A program made the position numbers and the translations under genes. This document shows, piece by piece, positions 8,487-20,300 of a stretch of 64,000 bases of DNA. Position 1 is the stretch's first letter, and each line of letters begins with the position of its first letter. A model generated the notes under the pieces. The model did not search any database and had not been told where the DNA came from. It saw only the letters and a list, made by a program, of their open reading frames with translations. Origin of the DNA: Actinacidiphila epipremni (GTDB lineage Bacteria; Actinomycetota; Actinomycetes; Streptomycetales; Streptomycetaceae); assembly GCF_012034175.1 (NCBI RefSeq), contig NZ_JAATEJ010000001.1, positions 1 through 64,000 on the forward strand, read 5' to 3'.

Positions 8487-9173
8487 GTGGACATCGTCGT
8501 CAAGGGCCGCAAGACCGAGGTGCCCGAGCGGTTCCGGAAGCACGTGGCCGAGAAGCTTGACAAGATCCAGAAGCTCGACGGCAAGGTGATCAGCCTCGAC
8601 GTCGAGGTGTCCAAGGAGCTCAACCCGCGGCAGGCGGATCGTTCCGACCGAGTGGAGATCACGCTCAACTCCCGGGGGCCGGTGGTGCGCGCGGAAGCCG
8701 CCGCGGCCGACCCGTATGCCGCGCTGGACGTGGCGGTGACGAAGCTGGAGGCGCGGCTGCGCAAGGCCGCGAGCAAGCGCCACACGCGCCGCGGAGCGGG
8801 CCGGATCCCCGCCGCGGAGGTGCCCGACGTGGTGTCGGGAGCAGCGCACCTCAACGGGGACGGTGAGCTGGTGGGCGGTCCGTCCGAGCCGGAGGGGGTG
8901 CCGACCAAGCGGGTGGGCACGCTCGAAGTGCGCGGCGACGGGCCCCTGGTGGTCCGGGAGAAGACCCACGCCGCGGCCCCGATGGCGCTGGACCAGGCGC
9001 TGTACGAGATGGAGCTCGTCGGGCACGACTTCTACCTGTTCGTCGACATCGACACCAAGCAGCCGAGCGTGGTCTACCGCAGGCACGGCTACGACTACGG
9101 CGTCATCCATCTCAACTCCGACGCGGCGGTGGCGCAGGCCCCGGCGGGCGCCGGCGGCGGACTGCACCGCTGA
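8487..9173 (+). CDS. hpf: Long-form hibernation promoting factor
   Basis: A 228-residue ribosome-associated protein. The HPF/RaiA beta-alpha-beta domain spans about 1-105 (MDIVVKGRKTEVPERFRKHV), a charged linker follows, and a C-terminal dimerisation domain spans about 160-225 (ALYEMELVGHDFYLFVDID...VVYRRHGYDYGVIHL). Long HPFs bind the 30S decoding region and join ribosomes into inactive 100S dimers in stationary phase or stress. The GTG at 8487 was chosen over the longer frame because GGAACGGAG lies 6 nt upstream and homology begins there. A strong 18-bp hairpin follows, so it is probably monocistronic. Confidence 0.95.
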   Translation: MDIVVKGRKTEVPERFRKHVAEKLDKIQKLDGKVISLDVEVSKELNPRQADRSDRVEITLNSRGPVVRAEAAAADPYAALDVAVTKLEARLRKAASKRHTRRGAGRIPAAEVPDVVSGAAHLNGDGELVGGPSEPEGVPTKRVGTLEVRGDGPLVVREKTHAAAPMALDQALYEMELVGHDFYLFVDIDTKQPSVVYRRHGYDYGVIHLNSDAAVAQAPAGAGGGLHR

Positions 9174-9229
9174 CGCGGCTGCCTGACGCGCCGTGACGCC
9201 GTGACGCGGCGGCAAGACGGTAAGGCCGG

Positions 9230-9270
9230 CGCGGCGGTGCCCCCGGGTTCGTCCCGGGGGCACCGCCGCG
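9230..9270 (+). terminator. Strong hairpin terminator after hpf
   Basis: A perfect 18-bp stem: arms 9230-9247 and 9253-9270 around a TTCGT loop (CGCGGCGGTGCCCCCGGG and its complement). It has no T-tract. It separates hpf from the response-regulator gene 58 bp further on. Confidence 0.8.
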
Positions 9271-9328
9271 CCGGGACGTGCAATGCTGGACCAGCAGTGG
9301 CGAACTGCGGTCTGAGGGGGAGGATCAG

Positions 9329-10057
9329 ATGCCGGACTTCGCGCACCGGGCCGCCGGCGAGGGCGACCGCGACCCCGGTGACGGACCGGAGCCCGACGAG
9401 CCGATCCGGGTGCTGGTGGTCGACGACCACGCGTTGTTCCGCCGCGGGCTGGAGATCGTGCTCGCGCAGGAGGAGGACATCCAGGTCGTCGGCGAGGCCG
9501 GGGACGGCGCGGAGGCGGTGGAGAAGGCCGCCGACCTGCTGCCCGACATCGTGCTGATGGATGTGCGGATGCCGCGCCGCGGCGGCATCGAGGCATGCAC
9601 CTCGATCAAGGAGGTGGCCCCCAGCGCCAAGATCATCATGCTGACGATAAGCGACGAGGAAGCCGACCTCTACGAGGCGATCAAGGCCGGCGCGACCGGC
9701 TACCTGCTCAAGGAGATCTCCACCGACGAGGTCGCCACCGCGATCCGCGCGGTCGCCGACGGGCAGTCGCAGATCAGCCCGTCGATGGCGTCCAAGCTGC
9801 TCACCGAGTTCAAGTCGATGATCCAGCGCACCGACGAGCGGCGGCTGCTGCCGGCCCCCAGGCTCACCGACCGGGAGCTGGAGGTGCTCAAGCTGGTGGC
9901 GACCGGGCTGAACAACCGCGACATCGCCAAGGAGCTCTTCATCAGCGAGAACACCGTGAAGAACCATGTGCGCAACATCCTGGAGAAGCTGCAGCTGCAC
10001 TCCCGGATGGAGGCCGTGGTCTACGCGATGCGGGAGAAGATCCTGGAGATCCGCTGA
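9329..10057 (+). CDS. NarL/FixJ-family response regulator
   Basis: A 242-residue regulator. The receiver domain spans about 25-145 with acidic pair Asp32-Asp33, phospho-acceptor Asp78 (VLMDVRMP) and Lys128. The LuxR-type helix-turn-helix spans about 175-235 (LTDRELEVLKLVATGLNNRD ... ENTVKNHVRNILEKL). The N-terminal 24 residues are acidic and disordered. The ATG at 9329 follows GGGGGAGGATCAG, a good ribosome-binding site. No histidine kinase is adjacent, so it is an orphan regulator within this window. It follows hpf in this locus but is separated from it by a terminator. The target genes are unknown. Confidence 0.92.
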   Translation: MPDFAHRAAGEGDRDPGDGPEPDEPIRVLVVDDHALFRRGLEIVLAQEEDIQVVGEAGDGAEAVEKAADLLPDIVLMDVRMPRRGGIEACTSIKEVAPSAKIIMLTISDEEADLYEAIKAGATGYLLKEISTDEVATAIRAVADGQSQISPSMASKLLTEFKSMIQRTDERRLLPAPRLTDRELEVLKLVATGLNNRDIAKELFISENTVKNHVRNILEKLQLHSRMEAVVYAMREKILEIR

Positions 10058-10069
10058 CCCGTGCGCGCA

Positions 10070-10095
10070 GGGCCCGCCCCGGACCGGGCGGGCCC
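10070..10095. terminator. Bidirectional hairpin between convergent genes
   Basis: GGGCCCGCCC (10070-10079) and GGGCGGGCCC (10086-10095) form a perfect 10-bp stem with a 6-nt loop. It lies between the ends of the response regulator (+) and the YcaQ-type gene (-). Confidence 0.7.
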
Positions 10096-10112
10096 GTACG
10101 GCGGCCGGCCGG

Positions 10113-11300
10113 TCAGCGGCGGTCGTGGGTGAGCTTGACGGCGCCGACCAGCGCCTCGCGCAGCGTCTCCGGCACCACCCGCTCCACCCGGGCCTCGACG
10201 CAGCCCACCCAGCCCGCCGCCTCGGCGAGGGCGTCGGCCGCGGGCTGCACCGCCTTCGGCCCGTCCAGCGTCACCTGCCGGGCGATCAGCGTCCTGCCCT
10301 CCCGCGCCGGGTCGACCCGGCCCACCAACCGCCCGCCGGCCAGCAGCGGCATCGCGAAGTAGCCGTGCACCCGCTTGGCCTTGGGGGTGTACGCCTCCAG
10401 CCGGTGGGTGAAGCCGAAGATCCGCTCGGTGCGCGGCCGGTCCCACACCAGCGAGTCGAACGGCGACAGCAGGGTCGTACGGTGCCGGCCGCGCACCGGG
10501 GCGGCCAGCGCCGCCGGATCGGCCCACGCGGGCTTGCCCCAGCCCTCGACCTCGACCGGCACCAGGCCCGTGTCGTCGATGACCGCGGCGACCTCCTCGC
10601 CCTTGAGTCGGTGGTAGTCCGCGAGGTCCGCCCGGGTCGCCACCCCCATCGCGGCCCCGGCCTGCGCGACGAGCCGCCGGATGCACTCGGTGTCGTCGAG
10701 GTCGTCGTGCAGCAGCTCGCCGGGGACGGCGCGCTCGGCCAGGTTGTAGACCCGCTTCCAGCCGCGCCGGGTGGTGCACACGACCTCGCCGGTGTCCAGC
10801 AGCCACTCCACGGCGATCTTCGTCTCCGACCAGTCCCACCACGGGCCGCCGTTCTTCGCGCCGCCCAGCTCCGTGGACGTCAGCGGCCCGTCCGCCTTCA
10901 GCCGGTCCAGGACCGCGGCGCACGACCGCTCGGCGTCGGCCAGCACGTGCCAGCGGTGGCCGCGCGCCCGCCGCGCCCGGCGGCGGAAGGCGAAGTGCGG
11001 CCACTCCTCGACGGGCAGGATGCACGCGGCGTGCGACCAGTACTCGAAGGAGTGGCCGTCCGACCAGTACGCCTGCTCCACCGCCTGCCGGCCGACCGCG
11101 CCGAGCCGCGCGTAAGGGATCAGCTCGTGCGAGCGGGCGAGCACCGAGATGGTGTCCAGCTGCACCGCGCCCAGCGCGCGCAGCACTCCGCGGACGCCGG
11201 CCCGCCGGTCGGGGGCGCCGACGAACCCCTGGGCGCGCAGCGCGATCCTGCGGGCCTCGTCGGCGGAGAGGGAGAGCTGGGGCGGTGGCAGCACTGTCAT
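10113..11300 (-). CDS. Winged-helix DNA glycosylase, YcaQ/AlkX type
   Basis: A 395-residue member of the HTH_42 superfamily, built of tandem winged helices. Characterised members (AlkZ from Streptomyces, AlkX/YcaQ from E. coli) remove bulky alkyl adducts and unhook interstrand DNA crosslinks. The catalytic tripeptide is readable as Gln47-Leu48-Asp49 (GAVQLDTISVL). The Q-x-D form marks the broad-specificity YcaQ/AlkX group rather than the Q-x-Q antibiotic-resistance AlkZ group, so housekeeping DNA repair is more likely than self-resistance. The ATG at 11300 was preferred to the GTG ten codons upstream because the family N-terminus starts near MTVLPPPQLSLSADEARR. Its 3' end shares a terminator with the response regulator. 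Confidence 0.85.
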   Translation of the reverse strand: MTVLPPPQLSLSADEARRIALRAQGFVGAPDRRAGVRGVLRALGAVQLDTISVLARSHELIPYARLGAVGRQAVEQAYWSDGHSFEYWSHAACILPVEEWPHFAFRRRARRARGHRWHVLADAERSCAAVLDRLKADGPLTSTELGGAKNGGPWWDWSETKIAVEWLLDTGEVVCTTRRGWKRVYNLAERAVPGELLHDDLDDTECIRRLVAQAGAAMGVATRADLADYHRLKGEEVAAVIDDTGLVPVEVEGWGKPAWADPAALAAPVRGRHRTTLLSPFDSLVWDRPRTERIFGFTHRLEAYTPKAKRVHGYFAMPLLAGGRLVGRVDPAREGRTLIARQVTLDGPKAVQPAADALAEAAGWVGCVEARVERVVPETLREALVGAVKLTHDRR

Positions 11301-11380
11301 GGCGGCAAGGCTAGAACCCGCCACTGACAATCACCCCTGACCTGCGCGGACTCCACCGTCCACCGGGCCGTACGACCCGC

Positions 11381-11983
11381 TCAGGCCGCCGCCCGCGCGG
11401 GGTCGTACGGCAGATAGGGGGCGGCCTGCCCGAGGCCGAGGTCGCCGGGCAGCAGCGAGCCGGACCAGGCGTCGCGGCGCGTGCCGTTGTGCACGACCTT
11501 GGCGCGTACCGTCCCCTCCATCACGAAGCCGATCTTCCGCGCGACCGCCCGCGACCCCTCGTTGCCGGCCTCGGCGTACCACTCCAGCCGCTCCACGCCG
11601 AGCTGCTCGAAGGCCCAGCGGCACACCGCGAGGCCCGCCTCGGCGGTGTAGCCCCTGCCGCGCTGCTCCTTGACCGTCCAGTAGCCCAGCTCCGCCTGCC
11701 GCGTCGGCGCGGCCAGCTGCCCGAGCCGGACCAGTCCCATGGAGCTGACGAGCGCGCCGCCGTCGCGGGTGAAGACGCCGAAGTTGTACAGGCTGTCCTC
11801 GCGCCACCCCTGCGGGGAGATCCGCTCCACGAACTCCACTGCGTGCTCGCGTGTGTACGGAGCGGGTACGCTGGTCCAGCGCGGGATCTCCGGGTCCTGG
11901 CACGCGGCATGGACGGCGTCCACGTCGCGGGGTGCCAGCGGGCGCAGCAGCAGTCGCTCGGTCGTCAGCGTCACGGGCTCCAT
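11381..11983 (-). CDS. GNAT acetyltransferase (RimJ/RimL-like)
   Basis: A 200-residue acyltransferase. The opening [20 protein letters not shown] is typical of RimJ/RimL-type N-acetyltransferases. The acetyl-CoA-binding loop reads [11 protein letters not shown] (Q/RxxGxG/A), followed by the usual helix and ENxxSxxxxxKxGF-like segment ([19 protein letters not shown]). The substrate is unknown. The ATG at 11983 was chosen: GGAAAGG sits 11 nt upstream, whereas the alternative GTG at 11995 directly abuts that site. It is divergent from secA across about 220 bp and stands alone. Confidence 0.85.
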   Translation of the reverse strand: MEPVTLTTERLLLRPLAPRDVDAVHAACQDPEIPRWTSVPAPYTREHAVEFVERISPQGWREDSLYNFGVFTRDGGALVSSMGLVRLGQLAAPTRQAELGYWTVKEQRGRGYTAEAGLAVCRWAFEQLGVERLEWYAEAGNEGSRAVARKIGFVMEGTVRAKVVHNGTRRDAWSGSLLPGDLGLGQAAPYLPYDPARAAA

Positions 11984-12206
11984 GGAGTGGCGCACCTTTC
12001 CACGAGGGGAAATTCCGGGGTCGAAGGACCTCCGGCCGAGTATCGCGGGCCTCAGGAGCCCCGGAAAACCGTTTTGCCGCCGCCGGGCCTCCCGGCCCGC
12101 TGGTCTCCTCGCTTACGATGGCCGTTGCAGCAGGGCCCGGCAGACAAACCCCGCTGTGCCGCGCGCGGCAACCGCGCCAGGCCCGACCGGCAAGGAGCCA
12201 GCCTAC

Positions 12207-15011
<2,805 letters not shown>

Positions 15012-15047
15012 GCAGCGCCGCCGCCGGTGCGCGGCGGCAGGGCACAC

Positions 15048-15092
15048 CGGCCGGGGGCCGGACCGCGCGGCAGCGGTCCGGCCCCCCGGCCG
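15048..15092. terminator. Bidirectional terminator after secA
   Basis: Arms 15048-15066 and 15073-15092 pair over about 19 bp with one bulged C and a 6-nt loop. It ends three bases before the stop codon of the convergent Rv3235-family gene, so it can serve both. Confidence 0.8.
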
Positions 15093-15094
15093 CG

Positions 15095-15661
15095 TCATGC
15101 GGCCTCCACGGCCGTGCAGTGCCAGCGCTCGGGCCCGTAGCCGGAGGTGGCGTGCGGCCCGCCGGCCTCCAGCCGGAAGGCCAGCGCCCGGAAGACGTCG
15201 TGGTCCAGGCACACCACCGCGCACACCTCCAGCGCCCCGGCGGACGCCCGGAAGGGGTAGACGCGGTAGACGAAAGGGGTACGGCCCCGGTTGCCGCGCG
15301 GGCGCCAGTCCGACCGCCGGGTGTGCAGCTCCCACAGCTGCTGGTACGCCTCGTCCCTGACCTTGCCCGCGAGCGTCGTCAGCGGCTGCCGCCCGGTCAG
15401 GACGTCCAGCAGGCGGCCGGCGAACCAGGCGTGCGCCGACTGCGGTCGCGGCGCCCCTGACGGTACGCGCCCGGCCGGTGGGCGGCCCGCGGGCCTGCGG
15501 CCGTCCCGGCGGGTGGGCGGTGCGGCTCCGGCGCCTCCGGCGGGGCGGCGCTGCGGTACGGCGGCGGGCTTCCTGGTCGGGGTGGGCCTACGTGCGGGTG
15601 CGGGTGTGGGCCCGGGCGCGGGGTCGGGGGTGGACGCGGCGGGCTGGTGCGGTGGCTGCAC
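15095..15661 (-). CDS. Rv3235-family protein
   Basis: A 188-residue protein. The N-terminal half is Pro/Ala/Arg-rich and disordered. The C-terminal half has the family signature HAWFAGRLLDVLTGRQPLTT and a beta-rich end (PFVYRVYPFRASAGALEVCAV...RALAFRLEA). The family sits next to secA throughout actinobacteria, but its function is unknown. Two starts compete: a TTG at 15676 and a GTG at 15661. I chose the GTG because GGGAG, which itself lies inside the TTG-start reading, sits 8 nt upstream of it. A role linked to secretion is only inferred from position. Confidence 0.8.
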   Translation of the reverse strand: MQPPHQPAASTPDPAPGPTPAPARRPTPTRKPAAVPQRRPAGGAGAAPPTRRDGRRPAGRPPAGRVPSGAPRPQSAHAWFAGRLLDVLTGRQPLTTLAGKVRDEAYQQLWELHTRRSDWRPRGNRGRTPFVYRVYPFRASAGALEVCAVVCLDHDVFRALAFRLEAGGPHATSGYGPERWHCTAVEAA

Positions 15662-15801
15662 GGCGGTGGCTCCCAAGATCGTTACCGGCTGGTAGTCCGG
15701 TTCTAGGGGCCGCCAGTGTGGCGAGGCAAACCCGGCAGGGGCTGTTCGAATACGCCGCGGAATTCACCTGTGAGGATGGTTGCGCACGTATGCTTCACGC
15801 C

Positions 15802-16308
15802 ATGCGCGTCTATATTCCGACGACTCTCACTGGACTGGCCGAGGCGTACAAGGCGGGTGACGTGGGGCCGGCGCCGATCGACGCCTACGCCGTGACGCCG
15901 AGCCTGCGCGAGTGGTACGTCTCGGACGACATAGAGGAACTGGAGTACGCGGCGCTGACCAGGGCCGCCCAGGCGTCCTTGCGGCTGTTGGCCGTGCACC
16001 CGGACGTGCCGCGCCGGCGGGCCGTCATCGCGGTGGACGTGCCCGACAACGCCGTGCGCTTTGACCCCGACCGCGGGCTGGACCCGGCGGCGCTCGGCGA
16101 GGTGCGGCTCTCCCGGCCGGTGCCGCTGTCGGACGCCGCGGCCGTCCACCTCGACGCGGACGACGCCGAGCCCGACGTGGCCGCGGCGGCGGACGCCCTG
16201 GGGGCGGCGGACGCCGGGGACGACGACGCGCAGTTCACCGTGGACGGCGCCGAGGACCATGAACTGCTCTGGTACGCCACCCAGGAGATCCCCAACCTGA
16301 TCGGGTGA
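15802..16308 (+). CDS. DUF6912-like small acidic protein
   Basis: A 168-residue soluble protein with no signal peptide or membrane segment. It begins MRVYIPTTLTGLAEAYKAGD, a beginning I recognise from a conserved actinobacterial family of unknown function, and the C-terminal half is strongly acidic (LDADDAEPDVAAAADALGAADAGDDD). It lies between the Rv3235-family gene and the HAD phosphatase, as in other Streptomyces. The ATG at 15802 was preferred to the one at 15790 (MLHAMRV) because the family starts with MRVY/MRIY. There is no good ribosome-binding site for either. I cannot give a function. Confidence 0.75.
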   Translation: MRVYIPTTLTGLAEAYKAGDVGPAPIDAYAVTPSLREWYVSDDIEELEYAALTRAAQASLRLLAVHPDVPRRRAVIAVDVPDNAVRFDPDRGLDPAALGEVRLSRPVPLSDAAAVHLDADDAEPDVAAAADALGAADAGDDDAQFTVDGAEDHELLWYATQEIPNLIG

Positions 16309-16377
16309 CAGGTCGGTCCTTCGTTCGGCCTCTCATTCGTATGTGCGTATCCGTCCGATCATCCGACCGCGGTCAAA

Positions 16378-16388
16378 GTTATCCACAG
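16378..16388 (+). promoter_or_regulatory. GTTATCCACAG element upstream of HAD gene
   Basis: Third copy of the 11-mer, on the coding strand, 43 bp before the ATG at 16432. With the -10-like TACGGT at 16419-16424 it would sit at about -45 to -55 from a leaderless start. Confidence 0.5.
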
Positions 16389-16418
16389 GTCGCGAGACGG
16401 GGTCGCGGTTCACGCGAG

Positions 16419-16424
16419 TACGGT
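16419..16424 (+). promoter_or_regulatory. Possible -10 of leaderless HAD gene
   Basis: TACGGT fits TAnnnT and is followed by seven pyrimidine-rich bases (TTTTCCC) and then ATG. No Shine-Dalgarno is present, which makes a leaderless transcript likely. I see no clear -35. Confidence 0.45.
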
Positions 16425-16431
16425 TTTTCCC

Positions 16432-17085
16432 ATGAGCACGCATCTCGTGTGGGACTGGAACGGAACCCTCTTCCACGACATCGACGCGGTGATCGAGGCC
16501 ACCAACGCCTCCTTCGCCGAACTCGGACTGCCCCCGATCACCCTCGACCGCTACCGCGAGCTGTACTGCGTGCCCGTGCCCAGGTTCTACGAGCGGCTCA
16601 TCGGCCGGCTGCCCTCGGACGCGGAGTGGGAGGTCATGGATGCCTCCTTCCACCGCCACTACTGGACGCTGGCCGAGACCTGCGGGCTCGCCGAGGGCGC
16701 CGCCGAGCTGCTGGCCGCCCGGCGCGCGGCCGGGCTCACCCAGTCGCTGTGCTCGCTCGCGCCGCACGCGCAGCTGCTGCCGATCGTCGCCTCGCACGGC
16801 ATCAGCGACCACTTCCTGCGGGTCGACGGCCGCACCGGCTCCTCCACCGCGGGCAAGTCCGAGCAGATGCTGCACCACCTGCGCGCGCTCGGCGCCCTCG
16901 ACCCCCGCCGGGTCGTGGTGATCGGCGACGCGCTGGACGACGCGGCAGCCGCCGCCCACGTCGGCGCCCACGCCGTGCTCTACACCGGGGGATCGCACAG
17001 CAAGGCGGCCCTGGAGACCGCGGGGGTGCCGGTGGTCGACAGCCTCGCCGAAGCGGTCGAGCAAGCTGAGCGAATAGCGGCCTGA
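16432..17085 (+). CDS. HAD-superfamily hydrolase
   Basis: A 217-residue haloacid-dehalogenase-like phosphatase with an alpha-helical C1 cap, of the phosphoglycolate-phosphatase-like group. Motif I reads DWNGT (Asp8), motif III Lys is probably in STAGKSEQM, and motif IV is IGDALDDAAAA. In motif I the usual second Asp (DxDGT), the general acid/base, is replaced by Asn. That variant occurs in some actinobacterial HAD proteins but may lower or change hydrolysis. The substrate is unknown. The region before the ATG has no ribosome-binding site and carries a TACGGT -10-like element. It precedes the glutamate dehydrogenase gene by about 300 bp. Confidence 0.85.
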   Translation: MSTHLVWDWNGTLFHDIDAVIEATNASFAELGLPPITLDRYRELYCVPVPRFYERLIGRLPSDAEWEVMDASFHRHYWTLAETCGLAEGAAELLAARRAAGLTQSLCSLAPHAQLLPIVASHGISDHFLRVDGRTGSSTAGKSEQMLHHLRALGALDPRRVVVIGDALDDAAAAAHVGAHAVLYTGGSHSKAALETAGVPVVDSLAEAVEQAERIAA

Positions 17086-17382
17086 CGGCAGGGCAGGCGG
17101 ATCACCGCTGGTCGCGGCGGTGTCCGGGCCGGTTTCTGTCCACAGGGGCCAAAGACCGAGGGCGCATTTGTACGAAGGCGTCGCCTGACAGGGGCCCCGG
17201 ACAGGGCGATAGCCTGGACGGCGTGATCTTTGATGATCCGTTTCCCCGGGGCCGGTCCGTGCCGATCGGCACACCGGACCCGGCATCCGGCATAGCGTCG
17301 TCCCGTAGCGGAAACCCCGCGTCGCGGTACGTCGTGCCATCCACCGACGTCACGCAATGGCGCGCGACAGGAGTCAGAAGAG
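17086..17382 (+). promoter_or_regulatory. 297-base upstream region of glutamate dehydrogenase
   Basis: Holds a -10-like TAGCCT (17210-17215) preceded by CTGACA (17185-17190, 19-bp spacing) and followed after seven bases by GTG at 17223. That GTG opens a 63-codon frame that ends at 17414, inside the dehydrogenase gene in another frame. It could be a leaderless upstream ORF; its codon use (TTT, GAT, GAT, TTT early on) is not Streptomyces-like, so I do not call it a gene. Confidence 0.4.
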
Positions 17383-20300
17383 ATGCAGACCAAGCTGGAC
17401 GAAACCAAGGCTGAGCGGCTGGAACAGGCGGCGCGGGTCGGTGAGCACAGCCAGAAGGGGAGACTGCCGGGTCAGGGTCTCGACGCTGAGGCCACGACCG
17501 CGTTCCTCCAGCGCTACTACCTGCACAGTGCACCCGAGGACGTGGTCGACCGCGATCCGGACGACATCTTCGGTGCGGCGCTGTCCCACTACCGCCTCGC
17601 CGAGGTACGCCCGCAGGGCACCGCGAACGTGCGGGTGCACACCCCGACGGTCGAGGAGAGCGGCTGGCAGTGCAGCCACACCGTCGTGGAGGTCGTCACC
17701 GACGACATGCCCTTCCTCGTCGACTCGGTGACCAACGCCCTGACGCAGGCCAACCGGGCGATCCACGTCGTGGTCCACCCGCAGTTCACCGTCCGCCGGG
17801 ACCTGACGGGCAAGCTGCTGGAGGTCCTGACCGGCGACCCGCAGGCCGACGGCAAGGACCTGCCGCACGACGCGCTGGTGGAGTCCTGGATCCATGTCGA
17901 GATCGACCGGGAGACCGACCGGGCCGATCTGAAGGAGATCACCGCCGATCTGCGCCGGGTGCTGTCCGACGTACGGGAGTCCGTCGAGGACTGGGCCAAG
18001 ATGCGGCAGGCCGCGCAGTCCATCGCCGACGAGCTGGCCGCGAGCCCGCCGCCGCTGCCCGAGCAGGAGATCGGCGAGGCGCTGGAGCTGCTGCGCTGGC
18101 TCGACGGCGACCACTTCACCTACCTCGGCTACCGCGAGTACGAGCTCATCACCGAGACCACCGAGGACGGCGGGACCGAGGACGTGCTGGCCGCCGTCCC
18201 CGGCACGGGCCTGGGCATCCTGCGCTCCGACCCGCAGCACCCGCAGGCCGACAGCACCCACCCCGGTCACCCCGGCCACCCCAACTCCCCGGCGTTCAGC
18301 CGGCTGCCGGCCGACGCGCGGGCCAAGGCCAGGGAGCACAAGCTGCTCATCCTGACCAAGGCCAACAGCCGCTCCACGGTGCACCGGCCGTCGTATCTGG
18401 ACTACGTCGGGGTGAAGAAGTTCGACGCGGACGGCAATGTGACCGGTGAGCGGCGCTTCCTCGGGCTGTTCTCGTCGGCCGCCTACACCGAGTCGGTACG
18501 CCGGGTCCCGGTGGTGCGCCGCAAGGTCGAGGAGGTGCTGGCCGGCGCCGGCTTCTCCGCCGAGTCCCACGACGGGCGCGACCTGCTGCAGATCCTGGAG
18601 ACCTACCCGCGCGACGAGCTGTTCCAGACCCCCGCCGACGAGCTGCGGTCCATCGCCACCAGCGTGCTCTACCTCCAAGAGCGCCGCAAACTGCGGCTGT
18701 TCCTGCGGCAGGACGAGTACGGACGCTACTTCTCCGCGCTGGTCTACCTGCCGCGGGACCGCTACACCACCGCCGTGCGGCTGCGGCTGACCAACATCCT
18801 CCAGGAGGAACTGGGCGGGCGCAGCGTCGACTTCACCGCCTGGAACACCGAGTCGGTGCTCTCCCGGCTGCACTTCGTGATCCGGATCGACCCCGGCGAC
18901 TCGCTGCGGGAGCTGACCGACGCCGATGTCGAGCGCATCGAGAGCCGGCTGTCGGAGGCCACCCGGTCCTGGGCCGACGGGTTCGCCGAGGCGCTGACCG
19001 CCGAGTGCGGCGAGGAGCGCGCCGCCGAGCTGCTGCGCCGCTACGGGCACGCCTTCCCCGACGGCTACCGCGCCGACTTCCCGCCCCGGGTCGCCGTCGC
19101 CGACCTCCAGCACTTCGAGCACCTGGGGGAGGACGACTTCACCCTCAGCCTCTACGAGCCGGTGGGCGCCGCGCCCGAGGAGCGGCGGTTCAAGATCTAC
19201 CGCACGGGCGCGCCGGTGTCGCTGTCGGCGGTGCTGCCGGTGCTCCAGCGGCTCGGCGTCGAGGTGGTCGACGAGCGCCCCTACGAGCTGCGCCGCTCCG
19301 ACGACGCGCGGGTGTGGGTCTACGACTTCGGGCTGCGCCTGGACCCGGCGCTGGGAGACCTGGGCGACGACGCGCGGGAGCGTTTCCAGGAGGCGTTCGC
19401 CGCGACGTGGACCGACCGCGCGGAGAACGACGGCTTCAACTCCCTGGTGCTGCGGGCCGGCCTGGACTGGCGGCAGGCGATGGTGCTGCGCGCCTACGCC
19501 AAGTACCTGCGGCAGGCCGGCTCGACCTTCAGCCAGGACTACATGGAGGACACCCTCCGCACCAACGTCCACACCACCCGGCTGCTGGTCAACCTCTTCC
19601 AGGCCCGGCTCTCGCCCGACCACCAGCGGGCCGGCAGCGAGCTGACCGACGGCATCCTGGAGGAGCTGGACGGCGCGCTGGACCAGGTCGCCAGCCTCGA
19701 CGAGGACCGCATCCTGCGGTCCTTCCTCAGCCTGATCAAGGCGACGCTGCGCACCAACTACTTCCAGCGCTCCGACGACGGGCAGCCGCACCGCTACCTG
19801 TCGATGAAGTTCGACCCGCAGGCGATCCCCGAACTGCCGGCGCCGCGGCCGGCGTACGAGATCTGGGTGTACTCCCCGCGGGTGGAGGGCGTGCACCTGC
19901 GGTTCGGCAAGGTCGCCCGCGGCGGCCTGCGCTGGTCCGACCGCCGGGAGGACTTCCGCACCGAGGTGCTGGGCCTGGTCAAGGCGCAGATGGTGAAGAA
20001 CACGGTGATCGTGCCGGTCGGCGCCAAGGGCGGCTTCGTCGGCAAGCGGCTGCCCGACCCGGCCGCGGACCGGGACGCATGGCTCGCCGAGGGCATCGCC
20101 TGCTACAAGACCTTCATCTCCGGGCTGCTGGACATCACCGACAACCTGGTGGGCGGGGACGTCGTGCCGCCGGCCGACGTGGTGCGGCACGACGGTGACG
20201 ACACCTACCTGGTGGTCGCCGCGGACAAGGGCACCGCGTCGTTCTCCGACATCGCCAACGAGGTCGCCGTCTCCTACGGCTTCTGGCTCGGTGACGCCTT

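Noticed and set aside
17223..17414. Stand-alone 63-codon gene
   Set aside because: Codon use is atypical and it overlaps the dehydrogenase start; kept only as a possible upstream ORF.
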